Assembly: GCA_005776885.1 (NCBI GenBank) | Contig: SXOD01000009.1 | Span: forward strand, 29,422-93,421 | Direction: 5' to 3' | DNA from: Planctomycetia bacterium | GTDB lineage: Bacteria > Planctomycetota > Phycisphaerae > Phycisphaerales > SM1A02 | DNA length: 64,000 nt | In this document: piece by piece, positions 26,737 through 37,000 of the stretch | How the letters are laid out: each line of letters opens with the position of its first letter | Position numbering within the stretch: position 1 is the stretch's first letter | The notes under the pieces: generated by a model | Databases searched by the model: none | Seen by the model: only the letters and a program-made list of their open reading frames with translations | What the model was told of the DNA's origin: nothing | Made by a program: the position numbers and the translations under genes

Positions 26737-28524
26737 CTACTCCGGGATCGGCGTCGTCTGCACCTTCTCGCCACGCGACACATCCACGCCCCAGGTGAGC
26801 GCTGACTTGGCAGGACCGTCTTTCCCCGCGGCAGCGAGCGGCAGCACCCACTTGAGGATGCCCTGCTTCTTGGCCAGGTCGGCGTACTCGGCGTCGGTCG
26901 CGAGCGATGCGGAGGCGTCCACCAACTTCACCTTGATCTCGTCGTTGCGCGAGACGGGCATCCGGTCCCAGAGTTCCAGGGTCACCGGGTTGGCGCTGGC
27001 GTTCTGGAGATCGACCCGGTAGCGGATCTTTGTCTCCTTCGTGCCGCCAAAGAGGCCCGAAGTCTCGGTCTTGTTGCTGACGACGGTTCGCTTGGCGGTG
27101 ACATTGGGGTCAATGCCGAAGTAGACCTCGAACTCCGCGCCCGATGGCACTTCGACCATCGCCGTGGGGCCGATGAAGTCGCCGTCCAGGAAGATTCGGG
27201 CCTCGCCGGCGAGCAGGAGATAGCTGCTGGCGTTCTTGGCGTCGCCGCGCAGGTAGACGCCCTCCGCCACGACTGGCTGCGCCGCATGCACGAATGTCGG
27301 CTGGCAGTCGATCGTTGCAATGCGAGTCTTCTGGCTGGAGTCCCCGTCGCTTGGGACCGTGACGGCGCGCGGAAGCGCAAACGTCACGGCGGTGCCGCTG
27401 GAGTCCACGGCGGCGGCGCTGCTGGCGCGCCCGAGCGCCTTCTTGCGGATGGCGAGCGCCTTGGACTTCTCGGCCAGGTTGGGGTCACCGAAACTCCCCC
27501 CTTCACGGCCGGCACTCTTGTCCTCCATCTCCGCGGGCGCCATCGGTGCGGCGTCGAGGACCATCTCGGCGGCGACCATCCCTCGCATCGGTGGCGGCGG
27601 GACATAGACATCCACGGAGACCGGCGTGACGACCGGCGGGTTGGCGGCGGTCGACGGCTGCGCCGTGGAGAGCGTCATCGCCACCTTGTCCCACGGTTCG
27701 CCCGTCGCCTGCACGATGACGGCGTCGTACTCCAGCGTGATGGCACCAGGCACGCGGTTGGCTCGAATGGCGTAGGTCGGAACCCATGAGGCATCGTTGA
27801 CCAGATGCTCAAGCGACACGGAGACTTCTGCCTGCTCCAGGACCACGAGGCTCACCACGGCCAATCGCTCCACGAACTGGCCGCCGCCCATTGCGTTCAT
27901 CTTGCGGCGAACTGCGGAGAGGGCTTCATTCGCCGCCTTGACATCCAGTTCATTCTGTTGGAGCTGCTGGAAGATCGTCCCGCGTGCCACGGCGACAAAC
28001 TCCAGCTGCTTGGTGGCGGCCTCGATGTCGAACGCGGCCTTCCCGGCGTCGTCGGATTTCCCCTGCGCACTCTCGGCAAGCAATCGATCCAAGTACTTGC
28101 TGCCAAACTCGATGCCGGCGCGGGTGGAGTTGAGCCCACGGATCTTGGCCTCGATCCCGTCCGCCTCCTTCTCGAGCGCCTCCCACTCGGGACTCCCCAC
28201 GCGAGAGGCCGACGGCACTTCCTTGAACTGGACATCGATCAGCCGGCCACCCGTCACCCGCGCTTGGAGCGAGTCCGGCTCGAGTGAGTCCGGCAGGCCG
28301 GCGAACTCGACTTGGTAGTAGTCGGGCGCAAGTGCCAAGTCAGCGGTGCGAGTCACCTGCGCGCGTCCCTGATAGAGCACGACGGCGTCGACGGGCTCCG
28401 TCACGCGGTGGATGGATGGCTCACCCAAGTCGTCCTGGGCAAGCGCGGCTCCGGTCCACACGAGGACCGAGCTCAGGCACAACCCGATGATGTCAGTGGA
28501 AGCGTGGAGCGTGATGTTTGACAT
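26737..28524 (-). CDS. DUF4139 / mucoidy-inhibitor (MuiA)-family exported protein
   Basis: 595 residues from ATG 28524. The signal peptide is followed by a beta-rich DUF4140 N-terminal part (VDAVVLYQGRAQVTRT) and a coiled-coil (about residues 115-200). The DUF4139 domain follows (VNDASWVPTYAIRAN, LEYDAVIVQATGEPWDKVAMTLSTAQPS, and later RYRVDLQNASANPVTLELWD). Function unknown; in other bacteria family members influence extracellular polysaccharide. Convergent with the TPR lipoprotein, 18 bp apart. Confidence 0.85.
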   Translation of the reverse strand: MSNITLHASTDIIGLCLSSVLVWTGAALAQDDLGEPSIHRVTEPVDAVVLYQGRAQVTRTADLALAPDYYQVEFAGLPDSLEPDSLQARVTGGRLIDVQFKEVPSASRVGSPEWEALEKEADGIEAKIRGLNSTRAGIEFGSKYLDRLLAESAQGKSDDAGKAAFDIEAATKQLEFVAVARGTIFQQLQQNELDVKAANEALSAVRRKMNAMGGGQFVERLAVVSLVVLEQAEVSVSLEHLVNDASWVPTYAIRANRVPGAITLEYDAVIVQATGEPWDKVAMTLSTAQPSTAANPPVVTPVSVDVYVPPPPMRGMVAAEMVLDAAPMAPAEMEDKSAGREGGSFGDPNLAEKSKALAIRKKALGRASSAAAVDSSGTAVTFALPRAVTVPSDGDSSQKTRIATIDCQPTFVHAAQPVVAEGVYLRGDAKNASSYLLLAGEARIFLDGDFIGPTAMVEVPSGAEFEVYFGIDPNVTAKRTVVSNKTETSGLFGGTKETKIRYRVDLQNASANPVTLELWDRMPVSRNDEIKVKLVDASASLATDAEYADLAKKQGILKWVLPLAAAGKDGPAKSALTWGVDVSRGEKVQTTPIPE

Positions 28525-28566
28525 GGCGGGATGGTAGTCCTGCATCCTGCGGCGTACGCTCCATCC

Positions 28567-30522
28567 GTGTGCGGCATCGCAGGCCTCCTTGTCTCACCGG
28601 GTGCCCATCGCGAGTGGGAACCGCTGCTTTCCCGCATGGCGCGTGGGCTGGCGCACCGTGGGCCGGACGAGCAGCGCACATGGCACGATGCGGCAGTTGG
28701 GGTGGGATTCGCGTTTCGCCGGCTGCGGGTGGTGGACCTGAGCGAGGCCGCCGCGCAGCCGATGCATTCGCGGTCGGGTCGCTACACAATCGTCCTCAAC
28801 GGCGAGATCTACAACTTTCGCGAGTGGCGAGATGAGTTGCTGCGCGCTGGAGCGCAGTTTCGCGGCCACGGCGATGTGGAGACATTCCTTGAGCTGATCG
28901 ACCAGCGCGGTCTGGACGAGGCGCTCTCGCGGTGCGTCGGCATGTTCGGTTTCGCGTTGCTTGACCGGGAGCGCCGTGTCGTGTCGCTCGTCCGAGACCG
29001 TCTGGGAGTGAAGCCGCTGGCGTGGTCGCGACTGCGGGACGGCTCGATCGCCTTTGCCAGCGAACTGCGTGCGCTTTGCACTCTGCCGGGATTTGACGAC
29101 TCGCTGGACGATGCGTCGGTCACCGCGTTCCTGCGATTCGGCTGCATCCCAGCACCGCGGACGACCTACGCCGCCACGCACAAGTTGATGCCGGGTGAGG
29201 TCGTTGATGTGTCGATGGGTGGCGAGGTGCAGGCACGTCGATGGTGGACGCCGCTCGCGGCTTTCTCGACGATCTCAACGCCGCTTTCATTCAAGGATGC
29301 CGTGGACCGGGTGGATCACGCGCTCGCCGCGGCGACCAGGGACCGACTCCTGGCCGATGTCCCGCTGGGCGCGTGGCTCTCCGGCGGCGTTGACAGCCCA
29401 CTGGTCTGCGCGATGGCCGCTGACCGCCTTGGCGCGCCGCTGCGCACCTTCACCGCGGCAATCGATGGCGGCGGGTACGACGAATCGGCGCGCGCAATGG
29501 CGATCGCCTCCCACCTCGGGACGGAGCACACTTCGTTCACGGTGACCGGACTTGATGCGCTCTCGCTCGCGCGCGACCTCCCCTCGCTGCTGGACGAGCC
29601 CTTCGGCGATTCCAGCACCATTCCAACACTCTTGCTGGCTCGCGCCACTCGACCCCATGCGACCGTCGTGCTCTCCGGCGACGGCGGCGACGAACTCTTC
29701 GCAGGGTACGAGCGGCAGGCGTGGTACGCGCGACTCTCACGCTGGTGCGGATGGATGCCCCACGCTGCGCGCACGATGCTGGCCGCGATGGCGTCGGCGG
29801 GCTCTGTCCCCCCGCTCTCGTGGGCAGCGACACCATTCATGGGTCTTGTGCCGGGCGAGCGTCGAAGCAGCCGTGCAGGCGATCGACTGGCGATCCTGGC
29901 CGCCGCGCTGCGCCAGCCGCGGTGGGATCAGGTCCCGGTCATGCTGGCGCAGACCGCTCTCGACCCTGCTTCGCTCCTGACGCAGCCACGGTCGTGGCAT
30001 CCGGAGACAGCAGAGTTGCTGTCGCTCCGCTCAATAGCGCACCTCTCGCCGCTGCGCCGGGCGCTCCTGTGCGACCTCACGCTTGGCCTCCCCAACGACC
30101 TCCTCACCAAGGTGGACTGGGCGTCGATGCAGTGTGGGCTGGAGGTTCGATCGCCGCTGCTGGACCATCGACTCTACGAGTTGTCCGCATCGCTCCAGCA
30201 GCAGGCGCTCCTGCACGGGGGCCAATCGAAGGCGATCCTCCGCCGCCTGCTCGGTCGAATCGTCCCACCCGCGCTCATCGACCCCCGCAAGCGCGGATTT
30301 GGCGTGCCCTTGGCGGCGTGGCTGCGCGGGGACCTGCGCCAGTGGATGGACGAGACGCTCGGCGATTCCAGCCTTCGAGCGGCGCCCATGCTCCGCGCCG
30401 AGGCCGTGCAGTCGCTCTGGCGTGCCCATCTCGACCGACGAACCGACGCTCACGCCACGCTCTGGAACGCGGCGGTCTTGGTGCGATGGCTGGCGGCGCA
30501 GGGACATTCGCGCTTGGATTGA
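28567..30522 (+). CDS. asnB: Asparagine synthase (glutamine-hydrolysing)
   Basis: 651 residues. The start is GTG 28567 because the next codon is the essential Cys2 (CGIAG), nucleophile of the class II glutaminase domain. Other glutaminase motifs are HRGPDEQ and LNGEIYNF. The synthetase half carries the PP-loop SGGVDSPLV (normally SGGxDSS), LSGDGGDELFAGY and DLTLGLPNDLLTKVDW. The Ser-to-Pro change at the end of the PP-loop is mild. It makes asparagine, or amidates a cell-envelope or peptide substrate as related enzymes do. The stop codon lies inside the hairpin element at 30514. Confidence 0.9.
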   Translation: MCGIAGLLVSPGAHREWEPLLSRMARGLAHRGPDEQRTWHDAAVGVGFAFRRLRVVDLSEAAAQPMHSRSGRYTIVLNGEIYNFREWRDELLRAGAQFRGHGDVETFLELIDQRGLDEALSRCVGMFGFALLDRERRVVSLVRDRLGVKPLAWSRLRDGSIAFASELRALCTLPGFDDSLDDASVTAFLRFGCIPAPRTTYAATHKLMPGEVVDVSMGGEVQARRWWTPLAAFSTISTPLSFKDAVDRVDHALAAATRDRLLADVPLGAWLSGGVDSPLVCAMAADRLGAPLRTFTAAIDGGGYDESARAMAIASHLGTEHTSFTVTGLDALSLARDLPSLLDEPFGDSSTIPTLLLARATRPHATVVLSGDGGDELFAGYERQAWYARLSRWCGWMPHAARTMLAAMASAGSVPPLSWAATPFMGLVPGERRSSRAGDRLAILAAALRQPRWDQVPVMLAQTALDPASLLTQPRSWHPETAELLSLRSIAHLSPLRRALLCDLTLGLPNDLLTKVDWASMQCGLEVRSPLLDHRLYELSASLQQQALLHGGQSKAILRRLLGRIVPPALIDPRKRGFGVPLAAWLRGDLRQWMDETLGDSSLRAAPMLRAEAVQSLWRAHLDRRTDAHATLWNAAVLVRWLAAQGHSRLD

Positions 30523-30557
30523 TCGGATTCGACCAAAAAAACGTCGATTCTGATCAG
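30514..30557. repeat. 44-bp hairpin element, copy B (loop inverted)
   Basis: Same outer arms as 2280-2323 (34 of 44 positions identical, all but one of the differences in the central nine bases). Here the loop is CAAAAAAAC; in the other copy it is GATTTTTTG, nearly its reverse complement. Of 15 stem positions 12 pair by Watson-Crick and two by G-U. The element contains the asnB stop codon. Confidence 0.75.
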
Positions 30558-30562
30558 TTCAC

Positions 30563-30598
30563 GGGGGGCGACGGGGGGGACCGGGGGGGGGAGGCGGG
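30563..30598 (+). other. G-quadruplex-prone block
   Basis: G-runs of 6, 7, 9 and 3 bases, separated by 2-5 bases, fill the gap between the hairpin element and the stop codon of the convergent gene. This fits a canonical four-run G4 pattern on the plus strand. Confidence 0.75.
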
Positions 30599-30600
30599 CC

Positions 30601-32181
30601 TCACCCCGTCCACGCCGCGAGCAGGATCGACAGGTCGCCGGCATCGACCAGGCCGCTGCCGTCGATGTCAGCCGCACCTGCAGCGCTGCCCGAGAGTCCC
30701 CACGCGCTCAGCAAGAGCGCCAGGTCCGAGCCGCTCACGGAGCCGTCGCCGTCGATGTCTCCCTGGACGCCGTTGTCCGGCGGGCCGAGCGAGCCGTCAG
30801 CGATTTGACGAGCCGCGTAGATGTCAGTCTCGCCGTCCCGCGAGTCCATCCAGACCCACACCACGCCGCCTTCGACGCTGAGTGCCTGCGGCCGGCTCTG
30901 TGAACCGGACGCGGAGCAGATCGGCATCGGCGTGGCCCCCCACTCCGAGTGGCCAGTGGCGTCGAACCGGAGGGAGCCCATCGTGGAAGTGGTCGCCGTG
31001 GACCAGCTGAGCGCGCTGGCCACCGCCTGGCCGTCAAGCAGCGAGACGCGAGTCCAGAAGGTGTCGTAGGTCGCGGATGACATTGGGTAGACCGCTACGC
31101 CGTTGGCGCCCCACAGGCGGGTGCCCGCAGCATCGAAGGCCTGAATCGCCGAGCCATTGCTGGTGCTCGGTGGCGGCAGTCCTTGGTCCCAGGTGACAAA
31201 GGTGCGGCCAGTCGCAGAGTCGAACACGACATCGGGCGCCGTGCGGTCGACGCCGGTGCTGGTGGATGTGACCGTCACGCCGTTCGTGCCCCAGAGGCGC
31301 GTCCCGTCCGCAGCGAGACGCTGAGCCTGGCACTGGAGCGGCGAACTGGTGTACCACGCAAAGATGGCACCGCCCGCATCGTCGATCACAAAGCCGGGGA
31401 AGTTGCCAAACTGGAGGGACCCCGTCGAGAAGACCGGAAGCGTCACGGCGCCCCACGTGGCCGTCCCGTCCGCCGCGAACTTCTGGGCTTTCAACGTCTT
31501 TGCCCCCGTGAAGGTGGTGTAGTGCACCACGCTCACGATCGTGCTGCCGTCGGAGCCGCCACTCTTGACGTCGCTGGCGATCTGCGTGCCAGCGCCACCG
31601 ATGGCGATGCGCGCGGGCCACGCCAACGATCCGTCGGCGTTGAGCCGATGCACGTACGAGGTTGCCGCCCCACCATTCCAGGCCACCACGATGTCGCCAT
31701 CGCTGGCCACGCCCACCTTGGGCTGGTTCGCCGACTCCGTCGAGGGGCTCACCTGTACGCCATTGGCGCCGAAGGCCATCGACCCGTCAGCGTTTACGGC
31801 CGCGACCGTGACTCGATCGCCGCCGAACCGCGGGTCCCGGAAGGCGAGGATCGCGCGCCCCTGAAGGTCCGCGGCCAGCCCGTAGTCCTGCGTGCTGGAG
31901 TAGCTGCGGTCGGCGACCAGGATGCCGTCCGCCGCCCACATCGCGTTGCCCATGGCGTCCATGCGCTGGAGGTAGACGTCGTACCCACCGGAACGGTTGT
32001 CAAACCACGAGATGTAGCACCCGCCCTGACCGTCCGGGACGATCTTGGGCTGGGCCTGTTCTCCGCTCGCGGTGCAGATCCCGTTGTCGGAGGCCGCGTC
32101 CGTTGACCAGTCCGCGGAGGCCGAACCGATAATGGGGGTGACGACGAAGGCGAGAGCGATTGATGTCAATGACTTCTTCAT
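30601..32181 (-). CDS. Secreted propeller-like protein with dockerin-like tail
   Basis: 526 residues from ATG 32181 (MKKSLTSIALAFVVTP, signal peptide). The body is built of repeats with W-x-x-N/D-G-V/I at strand ends (MWAADGILV, LWGTNGVTV, LWGANGVAV), predicted to form a beta-propeller. The C-terminus has two calcium-loop repeats (GDIDGDGSVSGSDLA and ADIDGSGLVDAGDLS). Extracellular; function unknown. Convergent to asnB and divergent from the MFS gene. Confidence 0.8.
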   Translation of the reverse strand: MKKSLTSIALAFVVTPIIGSASADWSTDAASDNGICTASGEQAQPKIVPDGQGGCYISWFDNRSGGYDVYLQRMDAMGNAMWAADGILVADRSYSSTQDYGLAADLQGRAILAFRDPRFGGDRVTVAAVNADGSMAFGANGVQVSPSTESANQPKVGVASDGDIVVAWNGGAATSYVHRLNADGSLAWPARIAIGGAGTQIASDVKSGGSDGSTIVSVVHYTTFTGAKTLKAQKFAADGTATWGAVTLPVFSTGSLQFGNFPGFVIDDAGGAIFAWYTSSPLQCQAQRLAADGTRLWGTNGVTVTSTSTGVDRTAPDVVFDSATGRTFVTWDQGLPPPSTSNGSAIQAFDAAGTRLWGANGVAVYPMSSATYDTFWTRVSLLDGQAVASALSWSTATTSTMGSLRFDATGHSEWGATPMPICSASGSQSRPQALSVEGGVVWVWMDSRDGETDIYAARQIADGSLGPPDNGVQGDIDGDGSVSGSDLALLLSAWGLSGSAAGAADIDGSGLVDAGDLSILLAAWTG

Positions 32182-32254
32182 GGGAAAACCGATTGGCAAA
32201 GGTAGCTCCGACTGCCTTGATTGGCATGGAAACCGGAAGATTCCAAAGAAAGTC

Positions 32255-33490
32255 GTGTCTGTGGCTTTGATTCCGCGGGCCCCCGGCGGGTGGCGAAGCG
32301 CCTTCGCCTTTGCGTCCGCGCTGGGCTTTGTCTTCCTTCAGTTTGCCTTCCAGGGAGCCTTCGCGACGATGGCCCCCTCCATTGGGGACACCCTCGGCTT
32401 GGAGGGGGGCCAAGTCGCCGTGCTGGTCGCGATCTTCTTCGTGTCCTACGCCGCGGCCCAACTTCCCGTCGGCGTCCTTCTGGACCGTGTCGGGCCCCTG
32501 GTCGTCCTCCCCGCTGCGTGCCTGGCGATGGGTCTTGGTGCACATTGGCTGGCGGGATCGACCAGCTTCGGCGAGGCCTGTCTGTGGAGACTCTGGTTGG
32601 GGGTGGCCAGTGCATTCGCGTTCGCCGGCGCCGTGCTGCTGGCCGAACGCCGCATGCCGCAGCGATGGGTTCCGCTGTGTGTTGGCGTCGTTGATGCAGC
32701 GATGGGGGTCGGGAGCGCGCTTGGAGTCTGGCTCGGTTCGCGGACCCAGGACTGGCGGCCGATGGTCGACTCGTTCGCCTGGATCGCGGTGCCCGTGACA
32801 ATCCTCATGTTCGTGGGTATCGGGCGGACCAGCGCGCGGGGCGTTGCATCGATCCAAGAGGCTCGGGAGACTTCGATCACGGGGTCGATCCGGCAACTCC
32901 TTGGCAATCCTCGGATCAGGGCCCTGGCGATCACCTACTTCTGCTCCGCTGGCCTCATCTTTGGATTGGCTGGCTATTGGAATGTTCCGCTCCAGCTGGC
33001 GTACGGGAGGACCTCGGAACTGGCCGGATGGTTTGGCACAGCCTTCTTCCTCGGACTGGCCGTGGGCAGCCCGGTCTCAGGCGCGCTGGTTGGTCGATCC
33101 GTGCCGCCGCTTCGGCTGCTCGTCTGGGGTGCCGCGATCGGTGCCATGGCATGCGCAGTCATCGTCTATGTCCCTCGTGTGAACATCCTTGCGGTTCCGA
33201 TTGGATTCTGGGGACTGCTTGGACTTTCCTTGGGGACCAGCATGCTCCTGTTCCCGCTGGCGGTCCGAGAGGGTGGTCCGGTCGCTGCCGCGACCGCCGT
33301 CACCCTGGTCAACACGGCGGGGCTGCTTGGAGGCGGACTCTTCCAGTTCGTGCCATCGATCATCATGCGGCTTGAGCCATCGATGAGTGAACTCGCGGCG
33401 GTTCGATGGGCACTCAGCGTGCAGATGATTGGTGCGATCGTGGCATGGATCGTGTTGATTCGCTTGTCAAGATCGATGAAGCACGGTTAG
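32255..33490 (+). CDS. MFS transporter
   Basis: 411 residues from GTG 32255; the open frame extends upstream but enters the divergent gene, and this start gives a usual length for the family. About 12 hydrophobic helices are visible, with the helix 2-3 motif LPVGVLLDRVGPLVVLP typical of the major facilitator superfamily. It lies 17 bp before a SET-domain gene that overlaps an NRPS-like gene, so it is the likely exporter of that cluster's product (inference). Importer or unrelated drug-pump roles cannot be excluded. Confidence 0.8.
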   Translation: MSVALIPRAPGGWRSAFAFASALGFVFLQFAFQGAFATMAPSIGDTLGLEGGQVAVLVAIFFVSYAAAQLPVGVLLDRVGPLVVLPAACLAMGLGAHWLAGSTSFGEACLWRLWLGVASAFAFAGAVLLAERRMPQRWVPLCVGVVDAAMGVGSALGVWLGSRTQDWRPMVDSFAWIAVPVTILMFVGIGRTSARGVASIQEARETSITGSIRQLLGNPRIRALAITYFCSAGLIFGLAGYWNVPLQLAYGRTSELAGWFGTAFFLGLAVGSPVSGALVGRSVPPLRLLVWGAAIGAMACAVIVYVPRVNILAVPIGFWGLLGLSLGTSMLLFPLAVREGGPVAAATAVTLVNTAGLLGGGLFQFVPSIIMRLEPSMSELAAVRWALSVQMIGAIVAWIVLIRLSRSMKHG

Positions 33491-33507
33491 CATCTCGCCA
33501 CTCCGAC

Positions 33508-34008
33508 ATGCCGCAGGTCATTCACGCCTCGCATGGCACGATGCTGATCTCCAGCCGTGCCTATGCCCCCAACGACATCATCCTCTCCATCGATGTTGCC
33601 GTGGGCATCTCCCCCACACCAGATCGATACAGCGTCCAGATCGGCGTCGGCACGCATGTGTTGCCGCCGCGCGACCTGCCGCGCGATGCACCGCCGTACT
33701 GGCGCTACCTCAATCATGCCTGCAACCCCAGCGGTCGATGGGTGGGGCTGGAACTGCGGGCACGGAGAGCGATCGCGGAAGGCGATGAACTCACATTCAA
33801 CTACCTCACGACCGAGTGGGAGATGAACGAACCCTTCCACTGCCGATGCGGCACCTGCGGTGGCCGTCGCATCGCTGGCTTCCGACACGCCACCGTGGAG
33901 GATCGACACTCGGTCGATGCCGAGCTGGCCTCGCACATCCGCGAACTGTGGGCGAAGCATGGCCTGACCCAACCGGCCCATGCGACTGCTGCAGCACATC
34001 TTCGCTGA
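33508..34008 (+). CDS. Small SET-domain lysine methyltransferase
   Basis: 166 residues from ATG 33508. SET core: RYLNHACNPS (the NHxCxPN-like motif that binds S-adenosylmethionine and forms the pseudoknot), GDELTFNY and a post-SET cysteine cluster CRCGTCGG for zinc. Known SET enzymes methylate lysine side chains of proteins. Its last 29 bases overlap the NRPS-like gene, so a dedicated partner substrate is plausible: a carrier-bound or released lysine-like residue, or the NRPS itself. That link is inference. Confidence 0.85.
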   Translation: MPQVIHASHGTMLISSRAYAPNDIILSIDVAVGISPTPDRYSVQIGVGTHVLPPRDLPRDAPPYWRYLNHACNPSGRWVGLELRARRAIAEGDELTFNYLTTEWEMNEPFHCRCGTCGGRRIAGFRHATVEDRHSVDAELASHIRELWAKHGLTQPAHATAAAHLR

Positions 34009-37000
34009 GGCGGTTCGCCGGCATGGCGACCAGGTCGCTGTCGACACCGCCTGCGCCCCATCGCGGCGCCGGGTGACCTACAGCGAGCTGGCGCGCGAGG
34101 TTGCGGGGCTTGCGGCGCCCATCCAAGCTTCGTGCCAGGCCGCTCGGGGGGCGCAGGCCGCGCGGGCCGAACCCATCGTCGCGATCTGCTGCTCACGGGA
34201 AGACGAGCGGCTCTATGTGGCCCAACTGGCGGCCAATGTGGCCGGGGCTGCCTGGACAGTGATCGAGCCTGGCGCTCCCGACGCTCATCTCGCACGCATC
34301 CTGGCGCTGGCCGAACCTTCGCTGGTGCTTGGCGCGCCATCAGAGGTGGATCGCCTTCGCACTGTCACCACTGCCCCCGTGTATCCGCTGTCAACCCTGC
34401 GCGACCATCCTTCGCTGGAGGCGGCGTTGGCGCTGCTCGAACAACCCGGGAGTGCCAGCCAGCTGGCGTATGTCATCTTCACATCCGGGACAACCGGTGC
34501 ACCGAAGGGTGTTGAGATCGAGCATCGAAGCGTCGTCCGACTGGTGGACGGCGACCGCCAGGAGTTTGGGATTGGTCCCGGCGACCGGGTCGCGCAGTGT
34601 TCGTCAGGCGCCTACGACTCCTCTGTCGAAGAAGTCTGGCTGGCGCTTGCCTCGGGCGCAACGCTGGTCCCCATCGATGACGAGACGCTTCGTGGCGGCC
34701 CGGACCTGGCCGAGTTTCTCCGACGCGAGCGCATCACGGTCTTCTGCCCGCCACCAACACTCCTCCGCTCACTGGGGTGTGTCGATCCCGCACGGGAGCT
34801 TCCCCACATTCGCGTCGTCTATGTCGGCGGCGAACAACTGCCGCAAGACATCGCGGATGCGTGGAGCGTCGGGCGCCGGCTGGAGAATGGCTACGGGCCC
34901 ACCGAGTGCACCGTGACGGTCATCCGGGGGACGATGCACCCTGGCGAACCCGTCTCGATTGGCCGGCCCGTGCCGGGATCAGACGCGCACCTGCTCTCGC
35001 TGGACGGCGACGGCCTCATCGGGGACGAGACCACGGGAGAGCTGTGCGTATCGGGCGCCTCACTGGCGCGCGGGTATCGAGGCGCATCGGACGATGATGG
35101 ATCGCGATTCACGACCCACCCAACGACGCGCCTGCGTCTCTACCGGACGGGTGACCTCGCGCGGCGGCGCGCCGACGGAAGGCTGGAGTGCCTGGGCCGC
35201 GTTGACGGCCAGGTCAAGGTGCGCGGACACCGAATCGAACTGGGTGCCATCGAGGCGGCGTGCGTCTCCGCGCCCGGCGTTCGGGAGGCGGGCGCGCGGC
35301 TCCATGGGAGCGGGCCAACGGCGCGCCTCGCGGTGTACTTGGTGGCAGACGGCGGCGCTGGCGGCGGCGGCACCGGCGCAGATGGCCTGCGCAACCTGCG
35401 CGCCGTGCGCGAACATCTCTCGACACTCCTTCCCCCGCAGCAGCTGCCCTCGCACCTAGAGTGGATCGAGGCGCTCCCCCGCTCGACCAGCGGCAAGCTG
35501 GACCGCCGTGCGCTTCCCGAACCGGTCGCGTCCTCCGCGGCAGCGTTGGAGCATGATGACTCACCCACGGGTCGAGTCTTGTCCGCCTTCGCGGGCGCGA
35601 TCACCTTGCCCTCGGACACGCCATCGTCGACCCTGATGGATCACGATTTCTTCCGCGACCTCGGCGGCGACTCGCTCGCCGTCACGGCCGTGGTCGTGGC
35701 ACTGCGACGCCATCCACGCTGGTCCCGCGCAAGCGTGCGCGATGTCATCCAGCACCCAACCGCGCGTGCGTTGGCGCTGCACCTTGAGTCGCTTGATGCA
35801 CCGACGGCGGCATCAGGCACCGCCGCGACGGCGCGAACATCGTGGCGTGCCGATGCGCGTCCTGTGGTCTCCACCAGCGTCCAAGTCTTGGTGATGGCAC
35901 TCGGCTGGATGGTGTACGGCGCCACGACCGCCTGGCTGGTCTTCGCCGCCCTCCCCTGGCTCTTGGACCGGTTGGGTTTGGGGCTGACGATCCTCCTCGT
36001 CGTCATCACCACGCCGGTTGCGCGGACGCTGTGGCTCTTCGCAACGGTCTTCGCCACGGTCGCCTCCAAGCGCCTGTTGCTGGGGCGTGTCCAGCCCGGC
36101 CGCGTCGATGTGTGGAGCCACCAGTGGACCCGACTGTGGATCGTGGGAAGAGTGTCGCGTTCGATCCCTTGGGCGCTGATTTCCGGCACGACCCTGCAGG
36201 GATGGGTACTCCGTTCGCTCGGCGCGCGCGTGGGTGAGCGCGTCGAGTTCGATCCCGGCGTTGCCTTCCCGCGAGCCACCTGGGACCTCCTGGATATCGG
36301 CGACGACGCAGTGGTGGGGACCGATGCCATCCTCCAGATGAGTCGGCTGGAAGATGGACAGCTGGTCATGGATCGCGTGTCGATCGGCGCCCGTGCGGTC
36401 ATCGACTCACGGGCGGTGGTCGGGCCTGGCACCGTGGTCGGTGTCGGCACGACGGTGGCGCCGCTCGCGGTCCTTGCACCGGGCACCGTGACCGGCGACG
36501 GCGAACGCTGGACCGGCAATCCCGCCACGCGTTTGGCATCGGGCTCTGCGGAATCGATCACCGATCCTCCCCTTCCCATCCACGCCGACTCCGCCACTCG
36601 ACACGCTGCGATGGTGTTCGGAATGCGCGTCTTCGCAGGAACCATTCCGCTCCTTGCCATGGTCGCGTTCCTGGACCGCACGTCGACAGGAAGGCTCCTG
36701 AGCGACCTTATCGAGGGTTGGCTGCTTGTCCCGCGATTCGACTTCGGCGTGGCCCTCACGCTTGGGTTGGGGGCCGGGGTGATCGCGGCGGCGTGGCTGG
36801 TGTACGAAGCCATCTCTTGCCGCCTGATGGGACGATGCCTCCCAGGTTGGCATCCGCGGTTCGGGTCCGAGTCCGTCCGGGTGCAACGAAAGTTGGATCG
36901 GGTGGCGCACGCCGCCTGCTGGCTCAGCGGGTCCATGCTGTGGACCGCCTGGCTCCGGCTGGCAGGCATGCGGATCGGCAAGCACTCCGAAATCTCCACG

